Of a stretch of DNA of 64,000 nt, positions 1-8,138 are shown piece after piece. This DNA comes from Candidatus Latescibacterota bacterium (GTDB lineage: Bacteria > Latescibacterota > UBA2968 > UBA8231). Position 1 is the first letter of the stretch; each line of letters starts with the position of its first letter. The stretch is from NCBI GenBank assembly GCA_022820485.1, contig JAJEFJ010000082.1:1-64000 (forward strand), in the 5' to 3' direction. A program made the position numbers and the translations under genes. The notes beneath the pieces are model-generated. The model was not told the origin of the DNA. It searched no databases and was given only the letters and a program-made list of their open reading frames with translations.

Positions 1-134
1 TTGAAGCGGGCTACCACACCTTCCATTGGGGCGGACGCGACCAACAGGGATACCTCGTCACTTCGGGCGTATATGTCTATCAAGTGCGAACCAACAACCA
101 AAGACAAACCGGCAAAATGGCCCTGATTCGATAA
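1..134 (+). CDS. 3' end of a protein with a FlgD-type Ig C-terminal domain
   Basis: Partial gene cut by the window edge; the frame opens at base 3 and stops with TAA at 132-134, giving 43 residues. The segment YHTFHWGGRDQQGYLVTSGV followed by YVYQVRTNNQ and KMALIR has the W-x-G-x-D...G.YVYQ....KM.LIR pattern of the FlgD Ig-like C-terminal domain found at the end of many secreted proteins of FCB and candidate-phylum bacteria. The body of the protein is outside the window, so its function cannot be said. It ends 11 bases before the pstA start, so it occupies the place where pstC would normally lie. Confidence 0.7.
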   Translation, partial: EAGYHTFHWGGRDQQGYLVTSGVYVYQVRTNNQRQTGKMALIR

Positions 135-145
135 GGCGTTACCAA

Positions 146-1762
146 ATGGAGACCAATAAACCAACTGTGATGAAATTCTGGCAGCGGGGCGACCCTTTTA
201 TCTGGCTTACGGGCGGGGCGTTGGCCCTGTGTTTGGCGATGATCGCCGGCTTGGTGGGGATCATTGTCTATTACGGCGCGGGCGTGTTCTGGCCGCAGGA
301 TTTGACCCTGTTGCGCCTCAAAGACGGTCCGCCAGTCATGGGCAAACTGATGGATCGCCAGCCCATTCCCGGGGCGGCCGGGCACTATCGGGTGCAGCTC
401 AAGGTCGGCAACCGCGACGCGTATGGCCAAGACTTCCGCTGGGTGGATGAAGACGCGATTGCCGAGCGCGGAACGCCGGCCGAGGCCGTGGTCTTCGAGC
501 GAGTCGAGTGGGGGGATATGCACGGCTTTATCGCGGCCTTGTACGAGGAGGACCGGCTGCTGGCAAAAGGGGAAGGGGTTTGGGAAATCTTACAGGAACT
601 GCTGGACCAAGTCGGCGAGCTGGACGAGCGCATTCACACCTTGGAGCGCGGCGAGTTGGACAAGCTCAACCGCGCTATAGATGACTTGCGCCTGCAGGAG
701 CGTCGCTTGCAGCGCGAGCAAAATGACGCACAACTGGTCGCAAACGAGGTGCGTCGCCAGGCCCTATGGGACGAGCACGAGGCCCTATCCGGGCGCTTGG
801 ACGAGTTGCGGGAGCAGCAGGAGCGCTGGGAGGTGGAAGTCGCGCTGGCTGGGAGTGAGACGCGCCGCGTCAAGGTGGCGGCCATCGTCCGCGCCTATCG
901 CCCCAATTTGATGGGGGTCGGGGCCAAGGTCCAGACCTATCTGTCCAAGGGCTGGGAATTTGTGGCGGGCGAGCCGCGCGAATCCAACACCGAGGGCGGC
1001 ATATTCCCGGCGCTGTTTGGCACGGTGATGATGGTGATGCTAATGAGCTTGGCGGCCGTGCCCTTTGGGGTCCTCGCAGCGCTCTACCTGCGCGAGTACG
1101 CCCGGCAGGGCCTTTTGGTGCGCCTCGTGCGGATTGCGGTCAACAACTTGGCGGGTGTGCCTTCTATTGTCTTTGGCATGTTTGGCTTGGGCTTCTTTGT
1201 GTATGGCATCGGCGGCAGCATTGACCAGCTCTTTTACGCGGATGCCCTGCCGACGCCCACCTTTGGCACCGGTGGCATTCTCTGGGCCTCGCTGACGCTC
1301 GCCCTGCTGACGGTGCCGGTCGTCATTGTTGCCACGGAGGAGAGCTTGGCGGCCGTGCCCCGCGAGATGCGCGAAGGCGCGCTGGCTTTGGGGGCGACCA
1401 AATTTCAGATGATTTGGAGCGTGGTACTGCCCAGTGCTCTGCCGGGTATTCTCACGGGCGTCATCTTGGCCACGGCGCGCGGGGCCGGCGAGGTCGCGCC
1501 GTTGATGATCACGGGCGTCGTCAAGCTAGCGCCAGACTTACCGCTCGATGCGTTTGCGCCGTTTTTTCACTTGGAGCGCAAGTTTATGCACTTGGGCTTT
1601 CACATCTACGATGTGGGCTTCCAGTCGCCCAACGTGGAGGCGGCCCGGCCCATGGTGTACACCACGGCCCTGCTGTTGTTGACTATTGTGTTGCTCCTGA
1701 ACTTGACGGCGATTGTCGTCCGCAACAAATTGCGCAGGAAATACGCTACCGCGGCCTTTTAG
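146..1762 (+). CDS. pstA: phosphate ABC transporter permease PstA, long form
   Basis: Inner-membrane permease of the high-affinity phosphate importer (538 aa). An N-terminal membrane segment near residues 17-40 is followed by a large extracytoplasmic insert of about 230 residues with a charged coiled coil (roughly 150-250, rich in E, R, Q and L). The C-terminal half is the binding-protein-dependent permease domain with the EAA-type loop (REMREGALALGATKFQMIW). This long periplasmic form is known for PstA proteins of several Gram-negative lineages. The ATG at 146 is preferred over an upstream TTG at 26, because that extension overlaps the previous gene and carries no membrane segment. AAGG lies 8-10 bases upstream. 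pstB follows after 125 bases. Confidence 0.93.
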   Translation: METNKPTVMKFWQRGDPFIWLTGGALALCLAMIAGLVGIIVYYGAGVFWPQDLTLLRLKDGPPVMGKLMDRQPIPGAAGHYRVQLKVGNRDAYGQDFRWVDEDAIAERGTPAEAVVFERVEWGDMHGFIAALYEEDRLLAKGEGVWEILQELLDQVGELDERIHTLERGELDKLNRAIDDLRLQERRLQREQNDAQLVANEVRRQALWDEHEALSGRLDELREQQERWEVEVALAGSETRRVKVAAIVRAYRPNLMGVGAKVQTYLSKGWEFVAGEPRESNTEGGIFPALFGTVMMVMLMSLAAVPFGVLAALYLREYARQGLLVRLVRIAVNNLAGVPSIVFGMFGLGFFVYGIGGSIDQLFYADALPTPTFGTGGILWASLTLALLTVPVVIVATEESLAAVPREMREGALALGATKFQMIWSVVLPSALPGILTGVILATARGAGEVAPLMITGVVKLAPDLPLDAFAPFFHLERKFMHLGFHIYDVGFQSPNVEAARPMVYTTALLLLTIVLLLNLTAIVVRNKLRRKYATAAF

Positions 1763-1804
1763 GAGATGCTGTAGCAATTCTACATCATGTCGTACAAGGT
1801 AATC

Positions 1805-1830
1805 CGCAGATGGACGCAGATAGACGCAGA
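1805..1830. repeat. short tandem CGCAGATRGA repeat in the pstA-pstB spacer
   Basis: Two adjacent 10-mers, CGCAGATGGA and CGCAGATAGA, followed by CGCAGA. I recognise the GCAGATNNACGCAGA theme from memory as a dispersed intergenic repeat of many environmental bacterial genomes. No function is evident. It separates pstA from pstB within the presumed operon. Confidence 0.55.
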
Positions 1831-1887
1831 ATTAAGATGCACAAGACGATCTCCGCTCGAATTGTGCAAATCATTTAGGACCGTTAT

Positions 1888-2670
1888 ATGAGCAAACCCT
1901 TAGCTTCGGATCAGGCAAATTCCATCGTCGAGGTGGAAAATCTGAACATGTTCTACGGCGAGACTCAGGCTTTGCACGACATTGACCTGAGCATTCCCGA
2001 GCGCGAGGTGACCGCGTTTATCGGCCCTTCGGGCTGCGGCAAATCGACGCTCTTGCGTTGCTTCAATCGCCTCAACGACCTGGTCGAATCCGCGCGCATT
2101 GAAGGCTCGGTGCGGGTCAGCGGTCGCGATATTTACGCGCCCGATTGCGATGTAATCGACTTGCGGCGGCGGGTGGGCATGGTGTTCCAAAAATCCAATC
2201 CCTTCCCCAAATCCATCTACGAGAACGTGGCCTACGGCTTGCGCATCGCCGGAGAAAATCGCCGCTGGGTGCTCGACGAGGCCGTGGAGAAGAGCCTGCA
2301 GGCCGCGGCGCTGTGGGACGAGGTCAAGGACCGGCTCAAAGACAACGCGCTGAGCCTGTCCGGCGGCCAGCAGCAGCGGCTGTGCATCGCGCGCACCCTC
2401 GCCGTCGAGCCGGAGGTGGTGCTGATGGACGAGCCGTGCTCGGCGCTGGACCCGATTGCCACGGCGCGGGTCGAAGAGACGATCGCCGAGCTGAAGTCCG
2501 ACTACACCATCATCGTCGTCACGCACAATCTGCAACAGGCCGCGCGGATTTCGACCTATACGGCCTTCTACTATCTGGGCTCCTTGATCGAATTCAGTCA
2601 GACCGGAGACATGTTTACCAACCCCGGTAACAAACAGACCGAAGACTACGTAACCGGCCGCTTTGGCTGA
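1888..2670 (+). CDS. pstB: phosphate ABC transporter ATP-binding protein PstB
   Basis: Cytoplasmic ATPase of the Pst importer (260 aa, usual length). Walker A GPSGCGKST is at 46-54, the Q-loop is in VGMVFQKSNPFP, the signature LSGGQQQR is near 157 and Walker B VVLMDEP is near 178, followed by the H-loop TH. The C-terminal ending (FTNPGNKQTEDYVTGRFG) is characteristic of PstB. ATG at 1888 has AGGA upstream. It lies between pstA and phoU, the standard order. Confidence 0.97.
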   Translation: MSKPLASDQANSIVEVENLNMFYGETQALHDIDLSIPEREVTAFIGPSGCGKSTLLRCFNRLNDLVESARIEGSVRVSGRDIYAPDCDVIDLRRRVGMVFQKSNPFPKSIYENVAYGLRIAGENRRWVLDEAVEKSLQAAALWDEVKDRLKDNALSLSGGQQQRLCIARTLAVEPEVVLMDEPCSALDPIATARVEETIAELKSDYTIIVVTHNLQQAARISTYTAFYYLGSLIEFSQTGDMFTNPGNKQTEDYVTGRFG

Positions 2671-2684
2671 GGGAGGAAGGTGCC

Positions 2685-3374
2685 ATGGAGCGAAGATTTG
2701 ACCATCAATTAGACGAGCTCAAACAGGACTTGTTAAGAATGAGCGGGGCCGTCGAGGAGTCCATTGGGCAGGCCGTACGCGCCCTCGTGGAGCGCGACGA
2801 CGAGCTAGTGCAGGTAGTGATTGAGGGGGGGAAGAAGATCGACGATTGGGAGATCGGCATTGAGGAGACCTGCCTGAAGGTGTTTGCGACCCAAGGGCCG
2901 ATGGCTAGCGACCTGCGGCTGTTGGCCTGCATCTTGAAAATCAACGAAGACCTAGAGCGGATCAACGACGAAGCCGTCAACATCGTCCAGCGCGCCGAGG
3001 TGCTCAACAAGATGCCGCTGCTCAAGCCACTGATCGACATCCCGCGCATGTCCGAATTGGCCCAGGGTATGGTCAAGGACGCCCTCGATGCGTTCGTGCG
3101 CCGCGATGTGGACTTGGCGCGCGACGTTGGTCAGCGCGATGAGGAACTCGATCTGTTGCGCGACCAGATTTTTCGCGAGTTGCTCACGTACATGCACGCG
3201 CCGTCGATTGGGCCGGACACCATCGACCGCGGCATTTACCTGATCTTGGTGTCGCGGCATCTAGAAAGGATTGGCGATCACGCTTCCAACATCGCCGAGA
3301 ACGTGGCGTTCCTCGTCGAGGGTCGCATCGTGCGGCATCAAAAAGAAGAATGGTGGGAGGAAAAGGACTCATGA
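2685..3374 (+). CDS. phoU: phosphate transport regulator PhoU
   Basis: Peripheral all-helical protein that links the Pst transporter to the PhoR kinase and represses the regulon when phosphate is plentiful. The 229 aa contain two PhoU repeats; the second carries the typical RHLERIGDHASNIAENV metal-site helix near residues 190-206, and the first carries ILKINEDLERINDEAVNI. A strong GGGAGGAAGG ribosome site precedes ATG at 2685, 14 bases after the pstB stop. Its stop overlaps the phoB start as ATGA (3371-3374), indicating translational coupling. Confidence 0.96.
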   Translation: MERRFDHQLDELKQDLLRMSGAVEESIGQAVRALVERDDELVQVVIEGGKKIDDWEIGIEETCLKVFATQGPMASDLRLLACILKINEDLERINDEAVNIVQRAEVLNKMPLLKPLIDIPRMSELAQGMVKDALDAFVRRDVDLARDVGQRDEELDLLRDQIFRELLTYMHAPSIGPDTIDRGIYLILVSRHLERIGDHASNIAENVAFLVEGRIVRHQKEEWWEEKDS

Positions 3375-4063
3375 ACGACAAAATCCTAGTCGTCGAGGAC
3401 GAGCCCGATATTCTCGCCTTGGTCTCGTACCATCTAGAACAGTCCGGTTTTGCCGTCGTGCCAGCCGAGGACGAAGAGCAGGCCCTGAGCGCGATTGAGC
3501 AAGAGCCGGTTTGCCTCGTGGTCTTGGATTTGATGCTGCCGGGCATTGGCGGCTTAGAGGTTTGCCGCCTTCTCAAGCAAAATCCCCGCACTAAGGACAT
3601 ACCGGTCTTGATGCTGACGGCACGCGCCGGCGAGATCGACCGCATCGTCGGCTTGGAATTGGGCGCAGATGATTACTTGGTCAAGCCCTTTTCTCCGCGC
3701 GAACTCGTCTTGCGTATCCGCGCCATCTTGCGCCGGGTCCAAGGCCGCGGCGAAGCGGAAGCTGTGCAGATCGTGGCCGGGCCCTTGGCCATTGATCCGG
3801 TGGGATGTCAGGTGCAACTCGACAGCGATCCCATCGATCTGACGGCGACCGAGTTCAAGCTCTTGACGACCCTCGCGCAGCGGCGCGGGCGAGTGCAGTC
3901 GCGCGAGGAGTTGCTCAAGGTGGTGTGGGGCTACGAATACGTTGGCTATCGCCGCACGGTTGACACGCACATCCGCCGCCTGCGGGAAAAGCTCGGGACG
4001 GCCGCCGAGATGGTCGAAACCGTGCGCGGCATGGGTTACCGCTTTCGCCGCGAGGGACGCTAG
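3371..4063 (+). CDS. phoB: phosphate regulon response regulator PhoB
   Basis: OmpR/PhoB-type transcription factor (230 aa). The receiver domain has the acidic pair ED at 9-10, phospho-acceptor Asp53 in VVLDLMLPG, Thr in MLTA and Lys105 in LVKPF. The C-terminal winged helix ends with YRRTVDTHIRRLREKLG and VRGMGYRF. The ATG at 3371 is chosen because GGGAGGAAAAGGA lies just upstream and it overlaps the phoU stop; an earlier GTG in frame lies inside phoU without its own ribosome site. The paired kinase follows one base after the stop. Confidence 0.96.
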   Translation: MNDKILVVEDEPDILALVSYHLEQSGFAVVPAEDEEQALSAIEQEPVCLVVLDLMLPGIGGLEVCRLLKQNPRTKDIPVLMLTARAGEIDRIVGLELGADDYLVKPFSPRELVLRIRAILRRVQGRGEAEAVQIVAGPLAIDPVGCQVQLDSDPIDLTATEFKLLTTLAQRRGRVQSREELLKVVWGYEYVGYRRTVDTHIRRLREKLGTAAEMVETVRGMGYRFRREGR

Positions 4064-4064
4064 G

Positions 4065-5375
4065 GTGTACCTCGGGTGGATGTTGCTCCTGGGCAACGCG
4101 CTGTTGGTCGCGCTCGTCTGGTGGAGTGGGCACATCGTATTTGCACTTGTGTTGGCCGCGCTTTGGACTGGCGGCCAAATTTGGTTCTGGGGTCGCACGG
4201 CTCGCCGGCAGGGAGAGCGGTTGCACCAGTTCGACAAAGCGGCCCCAGACGACTCGACTTGGCTAGAGGCGTTCCATCCCGAGTTGGCGCGTCCACTAGA
4301 GGAACTCGCCGAGCGCATTCAACAGCGCGTCGGTCAGCTAGAAAGCGAAAATAATCGCTTAGAGGTCATCCTCGAAAGCATTACCGAGGCCATCTTGGTC
4401 GTCGATCGCGATGGTCGGGTGGTGCTGGCCAACAAGGCGCTGGCCAACCTGTTTGGCTTAAATCCGCCGCTAGAGGGGCTGTTGACCGCTGAGGTTGTGC
4501 GCTACTCGGCTATCCAAGACGCGCTAGCCGGGTGTTTGGCCGAAGGCCGACGCCGAGAAATGGAAGTGGAGCTGACCGGAGCGCCGGAGCGCCATTTGGA
4601 CATGCAGGTCGCGCCCGTCTTCGAAGGGAACGAGTGCATTGGCGCGGTGGCGGTCCTCTACGATATTACGCGCTTGCGCCAACTCGAGCGGATGCGCCGC
4701 GACTTTGTGGCCAATGTGTCGCACGAGTTGTGTACGCCATTGACAGCCATCAAGGGCTATGCCGAGATTTTATCCGACGGCGCGGTTGACGACCGGGAGA
4801 CGGTGCGCCGCTTCACCGGCATCATCGAGAATCACGCCGACCGCTTGACCCGCTTGCTCGGCGACTTGCTCGATCTGTCGCGGCTGGAGTCCGATCAACT
4901 GGAAGTCGAGCTGATCCCTTGCGAGCTGAAGCCTTTGGTGGATACGTCCGTTGGTTCGGTCAGCCAAGCGGCCGCGCAAAAACAAATCGACATTCACTGC
5001 GACATTCCGCCGTCTGTCCAAGTGATTTGCGATCCCAAATTGATTGAACAGGCCCTAATCAACTTGCTCGACAACGCCGTCAAATACACGCCCGCCGGTG
5101 GGAAAGTCCACATTGGCACGCGGCCTATAGAGGACGCCGATCGCCTAGCGATTTACGTCGAAGATACCGGCATTGGCATTCCCTCCGAGGACTTGGGGCG
5201 GATTTTCGAGCGCTTCTACCGAGTTGACAAGGGGCGCTCGCGCGATCTCGGCGGCACGGGCTTGGGATTGTCCATCGTGCGCCACATTGCCGAGGTTCAC
5301 GGTGAGCAAGTGTCCGTGCAGAGCAAGTTAGGGGCGGGGACGACCTTCAGCTTTGGACTGCAAAGCCGCGGTTAA
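4065..5375 (+). CDS. phoR: phosphate regulon sensor histidine kinase PhoR
   Basis: Membrane histidine kinase (436 aa from the GTG at 4065; ATG at 4080 is possible). Two closely spaced hydrophobic segments (about 3-20 and 24-43) have almost no periplasmic loop, as in PhoR, which senses through PstB/PhoU. A PAS domain (about 95-200), HisKA and HATPase domains follow (N box LINLLDNAVKYTP, G1 VEDTGIGIP, G2 GGTGLGLSIV). The phospho-acceptor is His220. The H-box reads SHELCTPL, with Cys223 where Arg is nearly universal. It starts one base after the phoB stop. Confidence 0.94.
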   Translation: MYLGWMLLLGNALLVALVWWSGHIVFALVLAALWTGGQIWFWGRTARRQGERLHQFDKAAPDDSTWLEAFHPELARPLEELAERIQQRVGQLESENNRLEVILESITEAILVVDRDGRVVLANKALANLFGLNPPLEGLLTAEVVRYSAIQDALAGCLAEGRRREMEVELTGAPERHLDMQVAPVFEGNECIGAVAVLYDITRLRQLERMRRDFVANVSHELCTPLTAIKGYAEILSDGAVDDRETVRRFTGIIENHADRLTRLLGDLLDLSRLESDQLEVELIPCELKPLVDTSVGSVSQAAAQKQIDIHCDIPPSVQVICDPKLIEQALINLLDNAVKYTPAGGKVHIGTRPIEDADRLAIYVEDTGIGIPSEDLGRIFERFYRVDKGRSRDLGGTGLGLSIVRHIAEVHGEQVSVQSKLGAGTTFSFGLQSRG

Positions 5376-5739
5376 AACCGCGATATTGCGCTGGGCGTTG
5401 GCGGCGTTGGTGGCTGGCTGCGCTGGCGAGAGCGACGACAAAGGCGCGGTGGAACAGGGCAAGGCCCTCTTTACGCGCAATGGGTGCGCGGTGTGCCATG
5501 GCCCGGACGGTCGCGGCGATGGTCAGATCGCGACAACGCTCAAGCCGCCTCCCCGCGATCTCCGCGATCCCTCTGCCTATAAAAACGGCCACAGCAAGGC
5601 CGCCATCGCCCGGACGATTCAGAAGGGAATGCCCGGTACTTCCATGCCGGGCTATGGACATCTCTCGGCGGAGGATCGCGAGCAGATCGCCGCTTATATT
5701 CGCTCTTTGCTAAAGAAGGAAAATGAAGACACGCCTTAG
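5353..5739 (+). CDS. small c-type cytochrome lipoprotein
   Basis: Monoheme cytochrome c (128 aa from the TTG at 5353) exported through a lipoprotein signal: K-containing n-region, ALAALVAGC lipobox with the lipid-attachment Cys near residue 23. The heme motif CAVCH is at 45-49, and GMPGTSMPGY supplies a likely Met axial ligand near 95-102. The TTG start overlaps the end of phoR by 23 bases; a later TTG at 5386 would leave too short a signal peptide. The gene overlaps the next one by 17 bases. Its electron partner is unknown. Confidence 0.8.
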   Translation: MDCKAAVKTAILRWALAALVAGCAGESDDKGAVEQGKALFTRNGCAVCHGPDGRGDGQIATTLKPPPRDLRDPSAYKNGHSKAAIARTIQKGMPGTSMPGYGHLSAEDREQIAAYIRSLLKKENEDTP

Positions 5740-6817
5740 TTTGATACTCCCATTCGCATTCGTCCTGCTGTTTTTTGCCACTCCCCACACAGTTCGTGCC
5801 CACAAGCTCAACACCAGCTACACGAATTTGATCGCGGAAGAGACTGCGCTCAAAGTGCGCGTGCGCATGGACGATTTCGATCTCCTGAAAATCGGCATCG
5901 ATCAAGACGGGGACAGCCTGTTGTTCTACGAAGAGATAGAGGCCGGCCTCGACGACGTATTCGCCTTTGTCGAAGAGCAGATGCGCCTGCGGGCCAACGG
6001 CGAGCCGCTCGCTCTCGTGCGCGACCGGGGAGACATCACCCCGGACAATCAGGGCAATATGTTTGCCAACGTGTACTTCAGCGCAGAGTTAGAGGAGCCT
6101 GTCAGCGAGCTGGAGGTGTGGGTCGGTTGGCCGGAGCGCTTTGGGGACGCGCACAAAAACTTGGCCAAAGTCATGTTACCCGGTCAGCCGCTCGTCCAAG
6201 CTGTGTTTTCGGCGGAATCGCCGCAGCAGACCTTTGCTGGAGAGAAATCGCTGTGGGATCATTTATACGAGTTCACGGTGCTCGGGGTGGAGCACATTTT
6301 CCTCGGCTACGACCACGTCATGTTTTTGCTGGCGCTGATCGTGGTGGGCGGCCGGCTGCTCACTTTGGTCAAGGTCGTCACGGCCTTCACCGTTGCCCAC
6401 AGCATCACCCTCTGCTTGGCGGCCCTTGAAATCGTTCGCCTGCCGAGCCAGTGGATCGAGGCCGGCATCGCCTTGAGCATCGTGTACGTCGCGGTGGAGA
6501 ACTTCTGGCTCAAGCGCCTAGATTACCGCTGGATAATCACCTTTGCCTTTGGGCTGGTACACGGGTTTGGCTTCGCCAATGTGCTGCGCGAATTGGGGTT
6601 GCCGACCAAGGGGCTGGTCGCCTCGCTATTTGCCTTTAACGCTGGCGTAGAAATCGGCCAAGTAGCTATTGTCGCGCTCGTCTTTCCCTTGATCGCTTGG
6701 CTCAGCCGGCAGTCCTATCAGCGGACGGTCGTCTTGGTGGTGTCGGCCTTTATCGGGCTTTTCGGGCTGGGCTGGTTTGTCGAGCGGGTTTTGGGGCTGG
6801 AATACATGCCATTTTAG
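5723..6817 (+). CDS. HupE/UreJ-like membrane protein
   Basis: Membrane protein of 364 aa. A signal peptide (to about residue 27, VRAHK) is followed by an extracytoplasmic domain of about 155 residues containing an EF-hand-like DQDGDSLLFYEE. The C-terminal half has six or seven membrane helices with the conserved GxxHIFxGxDHxxF (GVEHIFLGYDHVMF), FTVAHSITL and FGLVHGFGFA motifs of the HupE/UreJ_2 family. Members are thought to move nickel, cobalt or other ions, but the substrate is not settled. The start ATG has AAGGAAA upstream and overlaps the cytochrome gene, so the two are probably co-translated. Confidence 0.85.
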   Translation: MKTRLSLILPFAFVLLFFATPHTVRAHKLNTSYTNLIAEETALKVRVRMDDFDLLKIGIDQDGDSLLFYEEIEAGLDDVFAFVEEQMRLRANGEPLALVRDRGDITPDNQGNMFANVYFSAELEEPVSELEVWVGWPERFGDAHKNLAKVMLPGQPLVQAVFSAESPQQTFAGEKSLWDHLYEFTVLGVEHIFLGYDHVMFLLALIVVGGRLLTLVKVVTAFTVAHSITLCLAALEIVRLPSQWIEAGIALSIVYVAVENFWLKRLDYRWIITFAFGLVHGFGFANVLRELGLPTKGLVASLFAFNAGVEIGQVAIVALVFPLIAWLSRQSYQRTVVLVVSAFIGLFGLGWFVERVLGLEYMPF

Positions 6818-6861
6818 CTGTGGCCGATCCTGAACGCGATATTCCAAGTACGTGAAACGCT

Positions 6862-6889
6862 TTGACAAAATTTTCACAAGAGGTACGTT
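6862..6889 (+). promoter_or_regulatory. possible promoter of the yefM-type antitoxin
   Basis: A consensus TTGACA at 6862-6867 is followed after 16 bases by a weak TACGTT. It lies in the 99-base spacer ahead of the antitoxin gene. The -10 match is poor. Confidence 0.35.
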
Positions 6890-6894
6890 AAAGC

Positions 6895-6900
6895 TGTACA
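6895..6900. promoter_or_regulatory. TGTACA core, candidate YefM operator
   Basis: TGTACA is the core of the palindromes bound by YefM-YoeB and Axe-Txe complexes. One copy sits 17 bases ahead of the antitoxin start. Only one half-site is clear, so autoregulation is inferred. Confidence 0.4.
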
Positions 6901-6916
6901 TATCACGGAGAATCAA

Positions 6917-7186
6917 GTGACCACTGTTACAACTTATACCCAAGCCCGAGCCGAACTCGCAGCGCTATGCGACGAAGTTGCCTCCACGCGCGAGCCGGTG
7001 ATTATACGGCGGCGCAATGCCGAAGATGTCGCGTTGGTTTCAGCCGACGAATTAGCTAGCCTCCTCGAGACCGCTCATCTCCTCAGATCGCCCAAAAACG
7101 CCCAACGCCTTCTCGTGGCTATTAACCGCGCACAGAGCCGGGTGCTGCCGCCTTCTTCCGTAGAAGAGCTCCGCAGAGAACTATAG
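6917..7186 (+). CDS. orphan YefM/Phd-family antitoxin
   Basis: An 89-residue antitoxin. The N-terminal Phd/YefM fold is intact (TTYTQARAELAALCDEVASTREPVIIRRR then EDVALVSADELASLLETAHLLRSPKNAQRLL, typical of YefM). GTG at 6917 has GGAG eight bases upstream. The normal partner, a YoeB-type mRNA endonuclease, should follow directly. Instead only its last residues remain just after this gene (see next entry). The C-terminus (VEELRREL, stop) may be a few residues short because the deletion joint seems to fall there. Confidence 0.85.
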   Translation: MTTVTTYTQARAELAALCDEVASTREPVIIRRRNAEDVALVSADELASLLETAHLLRSPKNAQRLLVAINRAQSRVLPPSSVEELRREL

Positions 7187-7215
7187 ATTTCCTACAGGCA
7201 CGCTACCATTACTGA
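7180..7215 (+). pseudogene. C-terminal remnant of a YoeB-type toxin
   Basis: Read in frame from 7180, the DNA encodes TIDFLQARYHY and a TGA stop. The ending FLQARYHY is the conserved C-terminus of YoeB/Txe toxins. No ribosome site or start exists for it, and roughly 75 residues that would normally precede it are absent. The remnant begins within the last codons of the antitoxin gene, so a single internal deletion explains the arrangement. This is recognition of a short motif, supported by its position. Confidence 0.7.
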
Positions 7216-7245
7216 TTCCGGCTCAGTCAGCTTTTTCTGTCTCGG

Positions 7246-7276
7246 CAGACCTCGTACGGTCTGACGCAAGTGCGTC
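7246..7276. other. two adjacent perfect hairpins
   Basis: CAGACC (7246-7251) pairs with GGTCTG (7258-7263). GACGCA (7263-7268) pairs with TGCGTC (7271-7276). They lie in the 183-base spacer between the toxin remnant and the next antitoxin. There is no T-run, so this is not a classical terminator. Role unknown. Confidence 0.4.
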
Positions 7277-7398
7277 GGGGCGAAGACCAGATTAAGGTTG
7301 AGCGCTATCAGCCGTAGGTGGTGTGATAAAATCGAGATATTTATGCGGTACATTGGGCCTTAGTAAGAGGTCGATACCCCTACCCATATCGAGGCTAT

Positions 7399-7659
7399 AT
7401 GAGCAGAACATGGCAGGTGCAAGAGGCAAAGGCGCGATTTGGTGAACTTCTTGAGGCGAGTCTAAAAGAAGGGCCGCAGATCGTGACCAAGCGCGGCGTG
7501 GAGGCGGCTGTGCTCGTCCCCATAGATCAATGGCGGAGGTTGGGGAAGAGGGCCGAGCCAACCTTGAAGGACTTGATGCTGGCGTCTGGGGCCAAGACGG
7601 AATCCCTTACCCCCCCGCGCCATCGCCATCGCCAGCGAGCGACACGGGTCTTTGAGTAG
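7399..7659 (+). CDS. Phd/YefM-family antitoxin of a VapC pair
   Basis: An 86-residue antitoxin with the Phd fold at its N-terminus (WQVQEAKARFGELLEASLKEGPQIVTKRGVEAAVLVPIDQW). The tail is basic and disordered (PPRHRHRQRATR), as expected for the toxin-neutralising part. It is followed five bases later by a PIN-domain toxin, forming a complete module. ATG at 7399. The gene is distinct in sequence from the antitoxin at 6917. Confidence 0.88.
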   Translation: MSRTWQVQEAKARFGELLEASLKEGPQIVTKRGVEAAVLVPIDQWRRLGKRAEPTLKDLMLASGAKTESLTPPRHRHRQRATRVFE

Positions 7660-7664
7660 GCTTC

Positions 7665-8138
7665 GTGTATCTCCTCGACACCAACGTCGTCTCGGAGTTG
7701 CGCCGTCCTAGACCGCATGAGGCCGTGTTGCGTTGGATCAGAAATCTACCTGCTGATCAGCTTTTTCTGTCTGCCGTCACAATCGGTGAGATTCAAGCGG
7801 GAATCGAGATTACCCGGGAACAGGATTCGGCGAAGGCGGCGGAGTTGGAAGCTTGGCTCGTCCAAGTTGTTGCCAGTTATGGCGTCTTGACTATGGACGC
7901 GGCTGCTTTCAGGGAGTGGGCGCGGCTCAAACACCGCAAGTCAGATACGCTGATTGAGGATGCTATGATCGCAGCAATAGCTAGGGTTCATGGGCTGATA
8001 ATCGCAACTAGAAACGTGAGCGATTTTCGCGATTTCGGTGTGGATTTGTTTGATCCGTTTGAGCAAGAACACTTGAAGGCGACAGTTGACCGCACCGACC
8101 AGAACGCTGAAGATCTCGGAGGAGCCTCAGATGATTGA
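7665..8138 (+). CDS. VapC-type PIN-domain toxin
   Basis: PIN-domain ribonuclease of 157 aa that would cleave RNA when freed from its antitoxin. Acidic metal ligands are visible: Asp5 in MYLLDTNVVSE, Glu in TIGEIQAGIE, Asp in DTLIEDAMIAA and the final Asp in NVSDFRDFGVDLFDPF. GTG at 7665 follows the antitoxin stop by five bases. The C-terminal extension after DPFE (about 25 residues) is longer than usual and overlaps the next small gene. Confidence 0.9.
   Translation: MYLLDTNVVSELRRPRPHEAVLRWIRNLPADQLFLSAVTIGEIQAGIEITREQDSAKAAELEAWLVQVVASYGVLTMDAAAFREWARLKHRKSDTLIEDAMIAAIARVHGLIIATRNVSDFRDFGVDLFDPFEQEHLKATVDRTDQNAEDLGGASDD

Noticed and set aside
26..145. N-terminal extension of PstA to TTG at 26
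   Set aside because: Lies within the upstream gene in another frame, has no membrane segment; ATG at 146 fits the family.
7227..7242. 16-base identity TCAGCTTTTTCTGTCT with 7757-7772 in vapC
   Set aside because: Too short and no flanking similarity in either frame; could be chance or an old duplication, not provable from here.
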